Positions 1-8,611 of a stretch of DNA of 64,000 nucleotides are shown here, in pieces. Numbering within the stretch: position 1 is the first letter of the stretch; each line of letters starts with the position of its first letter. Origin of the DNA: Fictibacillus fluitans (GTDB lineage: Bacteria > Bacillota > Bacilli > Bacillales > Fictibacillaceae); the NCBI RefSeq assembly GCF_030418125.1, contig NZ_JAUHTR010000001.1:124001-188000 (forward strand), written 5' to 3'. A program made the translations under genes and the position numbers. The notes below the pieces were generated by a model that was given only the letters and a program-made list of their open reading frames with translations, was not told the origin of the DNA and made no database searches.

Positions 1-2
1 AG

Positions 3-554
3 AAAGGTCTTACAACGCGAAAAATTGTTACGGCTGGTGTATTGGGGGCAATAGCCATATTGCTTGGCGTTACCCGCTTAGGGTTTATTCCGGTGCCAAC
101 TGCTGCAGGCAATGCGACAATCATGCATGTCCCGGCAATTATTGGCGGCGTCATGCAGGGACCGTTTGTGGGGCTTGTCATCGGACTTATCTTCGGTGTT
201 TCATCGTTTTTGGATGCCACCATACCGTTATTTAAGGATCCGCTAGTGGCGATTGTGCCCCGACTGTTCATCGGGGTTACAGCGTATCTCGCCTACAGAT
301 CGTTAAAGGGAGTAAATGAAATTACAGCGATAGGAGTAGCTGGTTTTATCGGGGCCATCACAAACACGCTTCTTGTTTTGCTTATTGCGGTAATACGGGG
401 GTATATTGCTCCTGGTGTGGCAGTCACCATTGCTTTGACTAACGGTATTCCGGAAGCAATTGTGTCGGTAATTATTACTCTTGCTATTGTGGTGGCATGG
501 AAGAAGCTTGATCATGGGACGAATAAGAAATCTAAAATCTCAGGAGAGCTGTAG
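3..554 (+). CDS. ECF transporter S component (5' end outside window)
   Basis: Membrane substrate-binding (S) subunit of an energy-coupling-factor vitamin or cofactor importer. The reading frame is open from the first bases of the window (KGLTTRKIVTAGVLGAIAIL), so the true start lies upstream. The internal TTG at 42 has no ribosome site and lies inside the first membrane helix. Family signs are the first helix followed by GFIPVPTAAGNATIMHVPAI, then GPFVGLVIGLIFGVSSF and a VPRLFIG segment, as in the PF12822 group. About five to six hydrophobic segments are visible and the tail is charged (WKKLDHGTNKKSK). The substrate cannot be read from sequence. The stop TAG overlaps the GTG of the next gene by one base, so the peptidase downstream is translationally coupled to it. 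No A or T subunit is visible here. Confidence 0.85.
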   Translation, partial: KGLTTRKIVTAGVLGAIAILLGVTRLGFIPVPTAAGNATIMHVPAIIGGVMQGPFVGLVIGLIFGVSSFLDATIPLFKDPLVAIVPRLFIGVTAYLAYRSLKGVNEITAIGVAGFIGAITNTLLVLLIAVIRGYIAPGVAVTIALTNGIPEAIVSVIITLAIVVAWKKLDHGTNKKSKISGEL

Positions 555-1525
555 TGGGAAAAAACTATCAAAATATCACAGATGTCCCTGGAATTGCAGT
601 TGGCCATAGTGAAGATCGCCAAGCTTGTACAGGCTGTACGGCCATTTTGTTCGATAGAGAAACGGTTTGTGGAGTCGATGTTCGGGGATCCGCTCCAGGA
701 ACAAGAGAAACGGATCTACTGGATCCTTTGAATCTGGTAGATCATGTTCACGCTATATGTTTAGCAGGAGGAAGTGCCTACGGATTGGATGCGGCAGGCG
801 GTATCATGAAATTTTTGGAGGAAAAGGGTATTGGGCTGAACGTTGGTGCTGGTGTTGTACCTATTGTTCCTGCTGCTGTGTTGTTTGATTTACCGGTTGG
901 AGATGCCTCAGTACGCCCTGACGGAAAGATGGGATATGAGGCTGCTTCTCTTGCAAAACGGGGAGACCTGCCTTGGGGAAACTCTGGTGCAGGCTGCGGT
1001 GCAACGGTTGGAAAAGTTGCGGGACTTCATTGGGCAATGAAGGGTGGAATCGGGTCTTCTTCACGTCTTCTTCCAGGTGGATTAGTCATTGGTGCCGTTG
1101 TTGCCGTAAATGCAGTCGGGGAAGTCAGAGATCCTATCGAGGGAAGTGTACTGGCAGGTGCCAGAGATGATCAGGGAAAAATAGTAAACAGTTTGGATTT
1201 AATGGTCAATCAAGCAACCATCCCGCTCCTTCCAGGAACAAACACGACGATAGGCGTTGTTGCCTCCAATGCAAAGTTAACAAAAAGCCAGGCAGCCAAA
1301 GTAGCATCCATGGCCCATAATGGTCTGGCCAGAACCATTTTCCCGGTGCATACCATGATGGATGGAGATACGATCTTTGCAGCTGCTACCCAGGAAGTTG
1401 ATGCATCCGTTGATCTTGTTGGAACCTTTGCCGCTGAAGTAATGACGGAAGCCGTTGTGGCTGCCATTAAGCAGGCTCAAGGAATTGATGGTTTCCCGGC
1501 TTTTAGGGATTTGGTGAAGAAATAA
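554..1525 (+). CDS. P1 family peptidase (DmpA/NylC-type Ntn hydrolase)
   Basis: A 323-residue member of the P1 (DmpA/BapA/NylC) superfamily: self-cleaving hydrolases that act as aminopeptidases, beta-peptidases or, in NylC, nylon-oligomer amidases. Visible hallmarks are DVPGIAVGHSED near the N terminus, GSAPGTRETDLL (about 45-56), LAGGSAYGLDAAGG (70-83), GNSGAGCGATVGK (142-154) and TNTTIGVVASN (229-239). By analogy with NylC, self-cleavage would fall between Asn230 and Thr231, making Thr231 the N-terminal nucleophile of the small chain; that is inference from family knowledge. GTG start with AGGAGAG 5-6 bases upstream, overlapping the preceding stop. Cytoplasmic, no signal peptide. The substrate is unknown; an M20 peptidase follows, suggesting processing of an imported peptide-like or N-acylated compound. 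Confidence 0.88.
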   Translation: MGKNYQNITDVPGIAVGHSEDRQACTGCTAILFDRETVCGVDVRGSAPGTRETDLLDPLNLVDHVHAICLAGGSAYGLDAAGGIMKFLEEKGIGLNVGAGVVPIVPAAVLFDLPVGDASVRPDGKMGYEAASLAKRGDLPWGNSGAGCGATVGKVAGLHWAMKGGIGSSSRLLPGGLVIGAVVAVNAVGEVRDPIEGSVLAGARDDQGKIVNSLDLMVNQATIPLLPGTNTTIGVVASNAKLTKSQAAKVASMAHNGLARTIFPVHTMMDGDTIFAAATQEVDASVDLVGTFAAEVMTEAVVAAIKQAQGIDGFPAFRDLVKK

Positions 1526-1543
1526 GAAAGGAGAATGGATTGT

Positions 1544-2761
1544 ATGAATTCGAGGACGATTGAATCTGTGTTTCAATTTGTTGATAAGAGCGAAGTCGTA
1601 CACTTGACGCAGCAGCTCATACAAATACCCAGTGTGTACAGGCCTGCCTCCGGGGGAAACGAAAAAAAGGTGGCTAACTATCTTGAAGACTATTTAAGTG
1701 ACATGGGTATGGATGTATTTTATGAAGAGGTAGTGCCAGGACGTCCGAATGTGATTGCCATCTATGATTCTGGTATACCTGGAAAAACGCTTCTTTTCGA
1801 GGGTCATACGGACGTGGTTACCGAAGGAGATCATGAGAGTTGGAAATATGATCCTTTTGGAGCGGAAACTGTGGATGGAAGAATTTACGGAAGGGGTTCG
1901 TGTGATACAAAAGGAAACCTGGCAGCTGCCATTTGTGCTGTACATACAATAAAAAAGTCAGGAGCACAGTTTAAAGGGAAAATTATCTTATGCATTCCGT
2001 GTGATGAAGAAGGCATGATGATTGGAATTAAGGACTTTATTAAAAATGGATGGGCCGAGGGAGTGGATGGCGCCATTATATGTGAACCAGAAGAGAACCA
2101 GCTTTGCATCTCTCAAAAGGGAGCCATGCGCATCATTTTAAACACGTACGGAAAGATGGCGCATGGGGCAATGCCGCTTACTGGAATCAATCCGAATACC
2201 AGAATGGCACGATTGATTGTCGCACTTGAGGAACTGGAACATAAAGAAAAAGAGCGACTTGGCAACCACCCGTTTCTTGGCTATCCAAGCATAACACCAA
2301 CCATTGTGCAAGGCCCTGTGAAAGGGGAACCACAGATTAATGTGGTGCCTTCACAGTGCATGACCGCCTTGGATATTCGGACAGTTCCCGGGCAGAATCA
2401 TGTTGAATTAACGCAGGAAATAAATGAGATTATCAATCTTTTAAAGAGCCGGGATCCTGATTTTAAAGCGACAATGGAAGTCATTGAAGACCGGCCATGG
2501 ACGGAGACTTCAAAAAAACATGAACTCGTTAAGGCTGTTGCCCAGGCTTATACCCAGGTTACTGGTAAGACGCCTGTTTATAATGGTGTTCCGGGAGCTA
2601 CTGATGGTACGTTTCTGCATATGGCTGGTGTACCGATCATTACCACAGGAGCGGGCGACCGGCACATACCACACCATGCAGATGAGTATGTCGAAATCGA
2701 TCAGCTTATTGAAACTGTACAGCTATATACGTTGTCGGCGCTAAATTTTTTGAATTCGTAA
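1544..2761 (+). CDS. M20 family (ArgE/DapE-like) metallopeptidase/deacylase
   Basis: Zinc-dependent amidohydrolase of the M20/ArgE-DapE group, about 405 residues. Metal and catalytic positions are recognisable: EGHTDVV (first His and following Asp), RGSCDTKG (bridging Asp), PCDEEG (Glu-Glu), and a C-terminal GDRHIPHHADEYV giving the last His. The insert with KGAMRIILNTYGKMAHGA is the usual dimerisation domain. I start it at ATG 1544 rather than ATG 1535 because AAGGAG at 1528-1533 is 10 bases from 1544 but only 1 from 1535. It follows the P1 peptidase by about 18 bases and likely shares its transcript with the ECF S component. Substrate not identifiable. A terminator follows directly. Confidence 0.85.
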   Translation: MNSRTIESVFQFVDKSEVVHLTQQLIQIPSVYRPASGGNEKKVANYLEDYLSDMGMDVFYEEVVPGRPNVIAIYDSGIPGKTLLFEGHTDVVTEGDHESWKYDPFGAETVDGRIYGRGSCDTKGNLAAAICAVHTIKKSGAQFKGKIILCIPCDEEGMMIGIKDFIKNGWAEGVDGAIICEPEENQLCISQKGAMRIILNTYGKMAHGAMPLTGINPNTRMARLIVALEELEHKEKERLGNHPFLGYPSITPTIVQGPVKGEPQINVVPSQCMTALDIRTVPGQNHVELTQEINEIINLLKSRDPDFKATMEVIEDRPWTETSKKHELVKAVAQAYTQVTGKTPVYNGVPGATDGTFLHMAGVPIITTGAGDRHIPHHADEYVEIDQLIETVQLYTLSALNFLNS

Positions 2762-2764
2762 TGC

Positions 2765-2795
2765 AAAACCTGCAGCTGCTACCACTGCAGGTTTT
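2765..2795 (+). terminator. Rho-independent terminator
   Basis: Perfect 11-bp inverted repeat AAAACCTGCAG / CTGCAGGTTTT with a 9-base loop and a short T run, right after the M20 gene. It closes the ECF-peptidase operon and insulates lutR. Confidence 0.8.
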
Positions 2796-2805
2796 ACTCA
2801 TAAGG

Positions 2806-2816
2806 TCATCAGATGA
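2806..2816 (+). promoter_or_regulatory. LutR-type operator, copy 1 (upstream of lutR)
   Basis: TCATC-A-GATGA palindrome. It matches the TCATC-N1-GATGA motif I recall for B. subtilis LutR, and the same 11 bases recur in front of lutA (3690-3700). It sits just upstream of a possible lutR promoter, which suggests autoregulation. Confidence 0.65.
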
Positions 2817-2822
2817 ATCTGA

Positions 2823-2851
2823 TTGATTTTATGCTCTGCTTCCGCTATTGT
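2823..2851 (+). promoter_or_regulatory. possible sigma-A promoter of lutR
   Basis: TTGATT (2823-2828), 17-base spacer, TATTGT (2846-2851). The hexamers are imperfect but the spacing is ideal, and the LutR-type operator ends 6 bases before the -35. It would give a leader of about 30 bases. Confidence 0.4.
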
Positions 2852-2886
2852 AGAGTGGCAGGGTAAATATTTCTAGAGGTGCACAA

Positions 2887-3615
2887 ATGGCTTATCAAAA
2901 GATCAAACCGAAAAAAATATATGAAGAAGTGGCAGAAGCACTTCATGAGATGATCAGAAAAGGGGAATTGAAGCCCGGTGAGAAATTGGATTCTGTACAG
3001 CAGCTGGCAGAAAATTTTCAGGTCGGCCGCTCTGCGATCCGCGAAGCGCTCACGGCTCTTAAAGCTATGGGGCTGGTGGAGATGCGGCAGGGTGAAGGCA
3101 CCTTTGTCCGGGAATTTGACGCGTCGGCCATGATTTTCCCCCTGTCCACGGCGATCCTTATGAACCAAAAGGATATTAAGCATTTGCTGCAGGTCCGAAA
3201 AATTCTGGAAGGCGGAGCAGCGGCACTGGCAGCGGAAAATCGGACAGAGTCGGATATTGAAACGTTGACACAAGCACTGAAGGAAATGAAGGAAGCCGTT
3301 GGCAATAAGGAATTGGGTGAACAGTCCGATCTTAACTTTCACTTGGCCATCGCCGGCGCCAGCAAGAACCCCATGCTCGGCCAGCTCATGAACACTGTCT
3401 CTGACATGATGGTGGAGACGATGAAAGAAACACGCCGGATATGGCTCTATTCCGAAGAGACAACTATGGAGCGTCTTCACTGGGAGCATGCGCAAATCCT
3501 TGAGGCCGTGGTTGAGCAAAATGGATTTAAAGCACAGAATTTTATGATGAGCCACCTTGAGCATGTAGAAAAAATATTGAACAGATATGTAAATCAATCA
3601 CAACCTGGCAGCTGA
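2887..3615 (+). CDS. lutR: GntR/FadR-family repressor LutR
   Basis: 242-residue FadR-subfamily transcription factor. The N-terminal winged helix has the usual GELKPGEKLDSVQQLAENFQ and VGRSAIREALTAL pattern (about residues 27-57) and a MRQGEGTFV wing. The C-terminal FCD-type effector domain has VRKILEGGAAALAAE, HLAIAGASKNP and the metal-type His residues SHLEHVEK. LutR represses L-lactate utilisation genes and is relieved by lactate. It lies directly upstream of and co-directional with lutABC, and both genes carry the same TCATC-A-GATGA operator. Start ATG 2887 has AGAGGTG 6 bases upstream. The last codons are part of a terminator stem. Confidence 0.85.
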   Translation: MAYQKIKPKKIYEEVAEALHEMIRKGELKPGEKLDSVQQLAENFQVGRSAIREALTALKAMGLVEMRQGEGTFVREFDASAMIFPLSTAILMNQKDIKHLLQVRKILEGGAAALAAENRTESDIETLTQALKEMKEAVGNKELGEQSDLNFHLAIAGASKNPMLGQLMNTVSDMMVETMKETRRIWLYSEETTMERLHWEHAQILEAVVEQNGFKAQNFMMSHLEHVEKILNRYVNQSQPGS

Positions 3616-3630
3616 CCGTCAGGTTTTTTT
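3602..3630 (+). terminator. terminator overlapping the lutR stop codon
   Basis: AACCTG (3602-3607) pairs with CAGGTT (3620-3625), followed by a seven-base T run (3624-3630). It begins inside the last lutR codons and separates lutR from lutABC. Confidence 0.65.
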
Positions 3631-3642
3631 GCACGGATTTTA

Positions 3643-3656
3643 TGTAAACGCTTTAA
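3643..3656 (+). promoter_or_regulatory. putative cre box (CcpA site) of lutABC
   Basis: TGTAAACGCTTTAA fits the cre consensus TGWNANCGNTNWCA at 13 of 14 positions. It overlaps the -35 region of the lutA promoter, a position at which CcpA would repress lactate oxidation while preferred sugars are present. Confidence 0.55.
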
Positions 3657-3680
3657 AACAGCAGCAGGAAGTACTATACT
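3652..3680 (+). promoter_or_regulatory. lutABC promoter
   Basis: TTTAAA (3652-3657), 17-base spacer, TATACT (3675-3680). The operator 3690-3700 lies over or just after the expected start site, the classic place for a repressor. Confidence 0.6.
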
Positions 3681-3689
3681 AGGGTAAAG

Positions 3690-3700
3690 TCATCAGATGA
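3690..3700 (+). promoter_or_regulatory. LutR-type operator, copy 2 (upstream of lutA)
   Basis: TCATC-A-GATGA, identical to copy 1 at 2806-2816, both within a shared GTCATCAGATGA. It is 10 bases downstream of the -10, so LutR binding would block the lutABC start site. Confidence 0.7.
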
Positions 3701-3728
3701 CCTGCAGATTGATCAGGGAGGAATGAAA

Positions 3729-4445
3729 ATGAAAGTAGCGCTCTTTGCCACCTGTCTGGTGGATATGTTTCAAAGCAATGTCGGTAAAGCAACGGTTGAA
3801 GTCCTTGAGCGCCTTGGCTGTGAGGTGGACTTTCCACGATCCCAGGTTTGCTGCGGCCAGCCTTCTTATAACAGCGGCTATGTAAAAGAATCCAAAGACG
3901 CCATGAAAAAAATGATTAAAGCCTTTGAACACGCGCAATATGTGGTATCGCCGTCAGGTTCGTGTGCAGCCATGTTCAAGGAATATCCTCATGTGCTGAA
4001 GGATGAGAAGGAGTGGGCCGAAAAAGCGAAGAACCTGGCAGACAAAACCTTTGAGCTGACGCAGTTTATTGTTGATGTGCTTAAAGTGGAGGATGTGGGT
4101 GCAAGGCTCGATGGAACAGCAACCTATCATACTTCATGCCACATGACACGGCTGCTTGGGGTAAAAGAACCGCCAAAGGTGCTGTTACATAATGTTGAGG
4201 GCCTTGAAGTGCTGCCATTGCCAGAGTCGCAGAACTGCTGCGGGTTTGGCGGTACATTCTCGGTGAAAATGGGGCAAATATCCGAACAAATGGTGGACGA
4301 AAAAGTGGAATCCATTGAGAGTACAAACGCTCACTATTTAATCGGTTCGGATGCTGGATGTCTGATGAATATTGGCGGACGAATCCAGCGTCTTGGAAAA
4401 CCGGTCAAGGTGATGCATGTGGCTGAGGTGTTAAACAGCCGATAA
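3729..4445 (+). CDS. lutA: L-lactate utilization protein LutA (Fe-S, CCG domains)
   Basis: Subunit of the LutABC L-lactate oxidising complex, which feeds electrons to the respiratory chain. 238 residues, the usual LutA length. Two cysteine-rich CCG repeats are visible: [12 protein letters not shown] (Cys41-Cys42) and [13 protein letters not shown] (near residue 185), plus SPSGSCAAM and [12 protein letters not shown], which bind an Fe-S cluster in this family. I start it at ATG 3729 instead of ATG 3723 because GGGAGGA (3716-3722) leaves no spacing to 3723 but 7 bases to 3729. First gene of lutABC, under the LutR-type operator and a cre-like box. Confidence 0.93.
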   Translation: MKVALFATCLVDMFQSNVGKATVEVLERLGCEVDFPRSQVCCGQPSYNSGYVKESKDAMKKMIKAFEHAQYVVSPSGSCAAMFKEYPHVLKDEKEWAEKAKNLADKTFELTQFIVDVLKVEDVGARLDGTATYHTSCHMTRLLGVKEPPKVLLHNVEGLEVLPLPESQNCCGFGGTFSVKMGQISEQMVDEKVESIESTNAHYLIGSDAGCLMNIGGRIQRLGKPVKVMHVAEVLNSR

Positions 4446-4470
4446 ATTTAACAGAAGCGGGGTGGCAGCC

Positions 4471-5901
4471 ATGCCAATGAAAATAGGATCAGAGTCATTT
4501 AAAGACCGGGTGCAGACAGGGCTTGAGGATGATTTCATGAGGGCAGCTGTATCGAGTGCACAGGAGCGGCTTCACGGGAGGCGGCTGAACGCGGCAGATG
4601 AGCTGGGAAACTGGGAAGAATGGCGTTCGCACGCCGAGGAAATCCGCCAGCATGTACTATCCAATCTTGATTATTACTTGCATGAACTTGCTGAAAATGT
4701 AGCACAAAAAGGCGGACACGTTTTTTTTGCCGAAACCGCAGAAGAAGCAAGAGAATATGTGAAGCGGCTGGCACAGGAAAAGAAAGCTAAGAAAATTGTG
4801 AAGTCTAAATCAATGGTAACAGAAGAAATTAATTTGAATGAAGCCCTGGAATCGGTTGGCTGTGAAGTGATCGAAACGGATTTGGGAGAGTACATTCTGC
4901 AGGTGGACGACCATGATCCCCCTTCCCATATTGTAGCGCCTGCCCTGCATAAGAACAAAGAGCAGATCCGTGATGTTTTTAAAGAACGGCTGAACTATTC
5001 CAACACGGAAAAGCCTGAAGAACTGACTGCCCATGTGAGAGGAATCCTCCGAAAGGAATTTCTGCAAGCGGATATCGGGATCACAGGCTGCAACTTTGCG
5101 ATCGCCGACAGCGGATCGGTCAGTCTGGTCACCAATGAAGGAAATGGACGGCTTGTAACCACGTTGCCGAAAACGCAAATTACGGTCATGGGAATGGAAC
5201 GGATTGTTCCGGGCCATGAAGAGTTTGAAGTGCTTGTCAGCCTGCTGACCCGAAGTGCGGTGGGACAGCGGCTAACATCCTATATAACAGCCCTGACCGG
5301 TCCAAAAGGCGAAGGTGAGGTGGACGGTCCTGATGATTTTCATCTCGTTATCGTGGATAACGGACGATCCAACATACTCGGAACGGAATTTCAATCGGTC
5401 CTCCAGTGCATCCGGTGCGCAGCGTGTGTAAATGTCTGTCCGGTCTACCGTCATGTTGGCGGCCATTCGTATGGCTCCATTTATTCAGGCCCGATCGGCG
5501 CCGTTCTTTCACCGCTATTGGGAGGGTATGACGACTATAAAGAGCTTCCGTATGCGTCTACTCTTTGTGCGGCCTGCACAGACGCCTGTCCTGTAAAAAT
5601 TCCGCTGCATGAACTGCTGCATAAACACAGGCAGGTGATTGTGGAAAGGGAGGGACGGGCACCAATCTCCGAAAAAATGGCGATGAAGGCATTTGGCCTG
5701 GGGGCGGCTTCACCGGCGCTCTATAACATCGGTTCGAAATTTGCTCCTTCAGCCATGGGGCCGTTCTCAGATAAAGGATCCATTAAAAAAGGTCCCGGAC
5801 CATTAAAAGCATGGACAGAAATCCGCGATTTTCCAGCTCCTGAGAAAGAACGCTTCAGGGACTGGTTTGAAAACCGCGCAAAAGGAGAGAGCAAAAAATG
5901 A
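4471..5901 (+). CDS. lutB: L-lactate utilization iron-sulfur protein LutB
   Basis: Central Fe-S subunit of the lactate oxidation complex. It combines an N-terminal LUD-type domain ([40 protein letters not shown]) with a ferredoxin-like domain carrying two 4Fe-4S motifs: [12 protein letters not shown] (Cys313, 316, 319, 323) and CAACTDACP (Cys366, 369, 373). The sequence closely follows B. subtilis LutB as I remember it, including the N terminus MxMKIG, so I start at ATG 4471. GTG 4462 is also in frame but falls within the GGGGTGG ribosome site. Last residues overlap lutC by an ATGA. Cytoplasmic or membrane-associated; no transmembrane segment. Confidence 0.93.
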   Translation: MPMKIGSESFKDRVQTGLEDDFMRAAVSSAQERLHGRRLNAADELGNWEEWRSHAEEIRQHVLSNLDYYLHELAENVAQKGGHVFFAETAEEAREYVKRLAQEKKAKKIVKSKSMVTEEINLNEALESVGCEVIETDLGEYILQVDDHDPPSHIVAPALHKNKEQIRDVFKERLNYSNTEKPEELTAHVRGILRKEFLQADIGITGCNFAIADSGSVSLVTNEGNGRLVTTLPKTQITVMGMERIVPGHEEFEVLVSLLTRSAVGQRLTSYITALTGPKGEGEVDGPDDFHLVIVDNGRSNILGTEFQSVLQCIRCAACVNVCPVYRHVGGHSYGSIYSGPIGAVLSPLLGGYDDYKELPYASTLCAACTDACPVKIPLHELLHKHRQVIVEREGRAPISEKMAMKAFGLGAASPALYNIGSKFAPSAMGPFSDKGSIKKGPGPLKAWTEIRDFPAPEKERFRDWFENRAKGESKK

Positions 5902-6617
5902 GAGGGACCATCAAGAATCAATCCACCTTTTTAGCAAATATTGCCCACAGGCTCGGCCGTGAAGCTCCTTTAACAAAACCGGAAACACCGGCATACCAGT
6001 ATAAACCGCAGCAAAAAGTACTTCAGGGAGCATCACAGGATGAACTGGTTGAAGTGCTTAAAGAACACTGCACGAAAATAAACACCGACTTTTTGGAGAC
6101 GAATCTTGAGCGTTTGCCGCAATTGCTGAAAGAAGTTATTATGCTGTTGGGCGGAGGACCGGTGATCCGTACGAAAGATAAGCGATTTGAGGATTACGGC
6201 TTGCTTTCTTTGTTGGAAGAAGAGCTGCCAAAGGCCGAGATTCCTTCCTACGAATGGAATGCGGAGATCGGGGAAGAAAACATTTTATTGGCTGAACGGT
6301 CCAATGTGGGAATGACTTTCAGCGAAATGACACTCGCTGAATCTGCGACAGTTGTTCTCTACAGCAGCAGGGACATCGGGCGTTCCGTAAGCCTGCTGCC
6401 AACCACTTACGTTGCCATCATACCCAAAAGTACAATTGTTCCGAGGATGACACAGGCCGCAAAAGTCATAAGGGAAAAAGTGCGCAAAGGTGAAGTCATA
6501 CCTTCATGCATCAACTATATTACCGGTCCAAGCAATTCCGCTGATATTGAAATGAATCTCGTTGTCGGCGTGCATGGACCGGTTAAAGCGGTTTACATTC
6601 TAGTCGAAGATAAATAG
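5898..6617 (+). CDS. lutC: lactate utilization protein LutC (LUD domain)
   Basis: 239-residue LUD-domain protein, third subunit of the LutABC complex. The start ATG overlaps the lutB stop as ATGA, so translation is coupled; GAGAGC lies a few bases upstream. Family features include the N-terminal [11 protein letters not shown], the [19 protein letters not shown] core and the C-terminal [20 protein letters not shown]. Last gene of the operon. No lactate permease (lutP) is visible nearby. Confidence 0.92.
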   Translation: MRGTIKNQSTFLANIAHRLGREAPLTKPETPAYQYKPQQKVLQGASQDELVEVLKEHCTKINTDFLETNLERLPQLLKEVIMLLGGGPVIRTKDKRFEDYGLLSLLEEELPKAEIPSYEWNAEIGEENILLAERSNVGMTFSEMTLAESATVVLYSSRDIGRSVSLLPTTYVAIIPKSTIVPRMTQAAKVIREKVRKGEVIPSCINYITGPSNSADIEMNLVVGVHGPVKAVYILVEDK

Positions 6618-6624
6618 AAAGCAG

Positions 6625-6660
6625 AAGAGAGTCCTTGCTTGCTGTGAGACTCTCTTTCTT
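6625..6660 (+). terminator. lutABC terminator
   Basis: AAGAGAGTC (6625-6633) pairs with GACTCTCTT (6648-6656), followed by TCTT. It ends the lut transcript. Confidence 0.75.
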
Positions 6661-6732
6661 TAATCAATGAAATAATTTCACGTACCGTATTTTTATATGA
6701 AAATAACTAATACAAAACGTAATAAAAACATT

Positions 6733-6764
6733 AAAAATACCACTCTATGACAAGTGGCATTTTT
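6733..6764 (-). terminator. terminator of the GHL10 gene (possibly bidirectional)
   Basis: AAAAATACCACT (6733-6744) pairs with AGTGGCATTTTT (6753-6764) with one mismatch and an 8-base loop. A-rich and T-rich flanks on either side suit termination in both directions. It lies between the convergent lutC and the minus-strand hydrolase gene. Confidence 0.65.
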
Positions 6765-6778
6765 GATCAAGTAGATTA

Positions 6779-8377
6779 TTAATATGTTTTTATTTTAGCA
6801 CTATTGGAAGGTTTACTTTCATTGTGTGTTCGATCCAGTGCCGTTACCACATAAGTATATATCTTTCCAGCTTCGGCTGTTTGATCAGCGAACAAGTACC
6901 TTTGTTTGGGACTGTAAATGGTCGTCAGCATGTGTGACGCATCTTCAATGCTGCCGGGTTTCTGTCCTTCAAACCGGTATACGGCATAAGCAGTGGCATC
7001 ACTGTGCATATTGTGCTTCTCGATGACAAAAGATACCGTCTCATTTTTATAACTTATTCCGCGTATTTTTGGAGACGCTGGAGCCTGATCATCAATCCAG
7101 GGCATGGAAGGAATAAGTGATGGATATTTGTAAATATCATTTGTTAAGCGATCAGCAATGCCCAGTGGGTTTTTACGTAAATCCTTTGCACTGAAATGCA
7201 TGCTTCCTTTAAATTCATCATACATGCGGTTGAGTTTCAACTGATTGGGCATCTCTTCTGGGTTCAGCCAGTTGGATACTCCGTTGGTAATCGTATTGAT
7301 TTTGTAATCAGCTTGTCCCACATACAGCTGGACCGGTTTGCCCCTAACTTCTTTTGCCCACCAATCAAGCAGCTTGGCATAATCCGCCACCGGCAGACCA
7401 ATGTTCCAATAAATTTGCGGTGCAATATAATCAATATACCCATTGTTGATCCAGGTTCGGGTGTCTGCGTATAAATCATCATAATTCGTTTGTCCCGCAG
7501 CCGTATCAGAGCCTGTGGGATCAACAGCTTTATTGCGCCATACACCGAACGGGCTGATGCCAAATTTGACGTAGGACTTTTCCAATTTTATCGCTTCATT
7601 CAAGTGCTTTACCAGCTGGTTTACATTGTCGCGGCGCCAATCTTCTATATTGGCAAAGCGCGAGCTTCCGTACATTTCATATGTGGCTTGATCAGGAAAA
7701 GGAACACCTGCAATTTTATAGGGATAGAAATAGTCATCCATATGAACGGCATCAATATCATAGTTCTTTACCACTTCCAGGATACCGTCAATGATAAACT
7801 TCTGGGCTTCAGGAATTCCGGGGTTGAAATACAGCTGCTGTCCATAAGGAACAACCCAATCGGGATGAAGTCTTGCCGGATGGTCGGCCGGCAGTTTTTC
7901 AAGATCGGACAGTTCAGCGGTTTTGCCTAATGGCATGGTAATGCGGTACGGATTAAACCAGGCATGAAATTCCATGTTACGCTTATGGGATTCTTCCACC
8001 ATGAAAGAGAGGGGATCATAGCCAGGATCTTTGCCCTGGACACCTGTCAGGTATTTCGACCAGAGACCATATTGGGAAGGATAGAACGCATCGGCAGTCG
8101 GTTTAATTTGCATGACAACCGCGTTCATATTCATCGATTTTTGCTCATCCAGGTACCTGATAAATTCATCTTTTTGCTGTGGAATGGACAGCCCTGGCTT
8201 GGAAGGCCAATCGATATTGGTTACGCTGGCAATCCAGGCTGCACGCAGTTCTTGTTTTGGGTATGTTTGGGCTTGATGAGGAGATGATTGAGCATTAACA
8301 GCTTGGGGGGAGAGGAATAGATTGCTCCCAAGAAAAGCAGCAAGCAGCAGGGATCCTGCTTTTTTCTTTGATAACAT
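6779..8377 (-). CDS. secreted family-10-like glycoside hydrolase (GHL10, YngK-like)
   Basis: About 532 residues. A signal peptide is clear: KKK, hydrophobic GSLLLAAFLGSNLFLS, then VNAQ as a likely cleavage site. The GHL10 domain (PF02638) starts at ELRAAWIASVTNIDWPS and continues through AVVMQIKPTADAFYPSQY, FHAWFNPYRIT, YFNPGIPEAQKFIIDGI and VHMDDYFYPY. A fibronectin-type C-terminal module follows (YKNETVSFVIEKH, YTYVVTALDR). Members hydrolyse extracellular polysaccharide or cell-wall glycan; the substrate here is not determined. ATG 8377 is preferred over GTG 8380 because AGAGG is 7 bases from the ATG. On the minus strand a TATAAT lies at 8431-8426. Single gene, convergent with lutABC. Confidence 0.85.
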   Translation of the reverse strand: MLSKKKAGSLLLAAFLGSNLFLSPQAVNAQSSPHQAQTYPKQELRAAWIASVTNIDWPSKPGLSIPQQKDEFIRYLDEQKSMNMNAVVMQIKPTADAFYPSQYGLWSKYLTGVQGKDPGYDPLSFMVEESHKRNMEFHAWFNPYRITMPLGKTAELSDLEKLPADHPARLHPDWVVPYGQQLYFNPGIPEAQKFIIDGILEVVKNYDIDAVHMDDYFYPYKIAGVPFPDQATYEMYGSSRFANIEDWRRDNVNQLVKHLNEAIKLEKSYVKFGISPFGVWRNKAVDPTGSDTAAGQTNYDDLYADTRTWINNGYIDYIAPQIYWNIGLPVADYAKLLDWWAKEVRGKPVQLYVGQADYKINTITNGVSNWLNPEEMPNQLKLNRMYDEFKGSMHFSAKDLRKNPLGIADRLTNDIYKYPSLIPSMPWIDDQAPASPKIRGISYKNETVSFVIEKHNMHSDATAYAVYRFEGQKPGSIEDASHMLTTIYSPKQRYLFADQTAEAGKIYTYVVTALDRTHNESKPSNSAKIKTY

Positions 8378-8425
8378 CACAAAACCTCTTTTCCTTATTT
8401 TCTATTAAATGGTAATAACAGTATA

Positions 8426-8431
8426 ATTATA
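8426..8431 (-). promoter_or_regulatory. -10 box of the GHL10 gene
   Basis: Perfect TATAAT on the minus strand, about 50 bases upstream of the start codon. No convincing -35 is found 16-18 bases further out, so only the -10 is supported. Confidence 0.4.
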
Positions 8432-8611
8432 GATGGTATTTACTAACGAAGAAATAGGGAAAAGTTCATAGATTTCTTATTGTTGTTCCTACAAATGACC
8501 CTTGCGGCGCAAGTCTATCTAATCTAAAATAAGAACAAATGTTCCCTTTTGTTTTAAAAAGGGTTTTAGAAACTGAGTAACGAATGATATGAAATTAAGG
8601 AGGGAATACAA

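Noticed and set aside
2845-3597. Long minus-strand open frame opposite lutR (250 codons)
   Set aside because: Antisense shadow of a well-supported GntR gene. The translation is Cys/His/Phe-rich with no family resemblance and it has no ribosome site.
8502-8514. 13-bp palindrome CTTGCG-G-CGCAAG
   Set aside because: Perfect but short, over 90 bases from either gene start, with no T run and no second copy noticed; not enough to call an operator.
8544-8567. CCCTTTT/AAAAGGG hairpin followed by TTTT
   Set aside because: Weak A-T stem with no upstream plus-strand gene to terminate.
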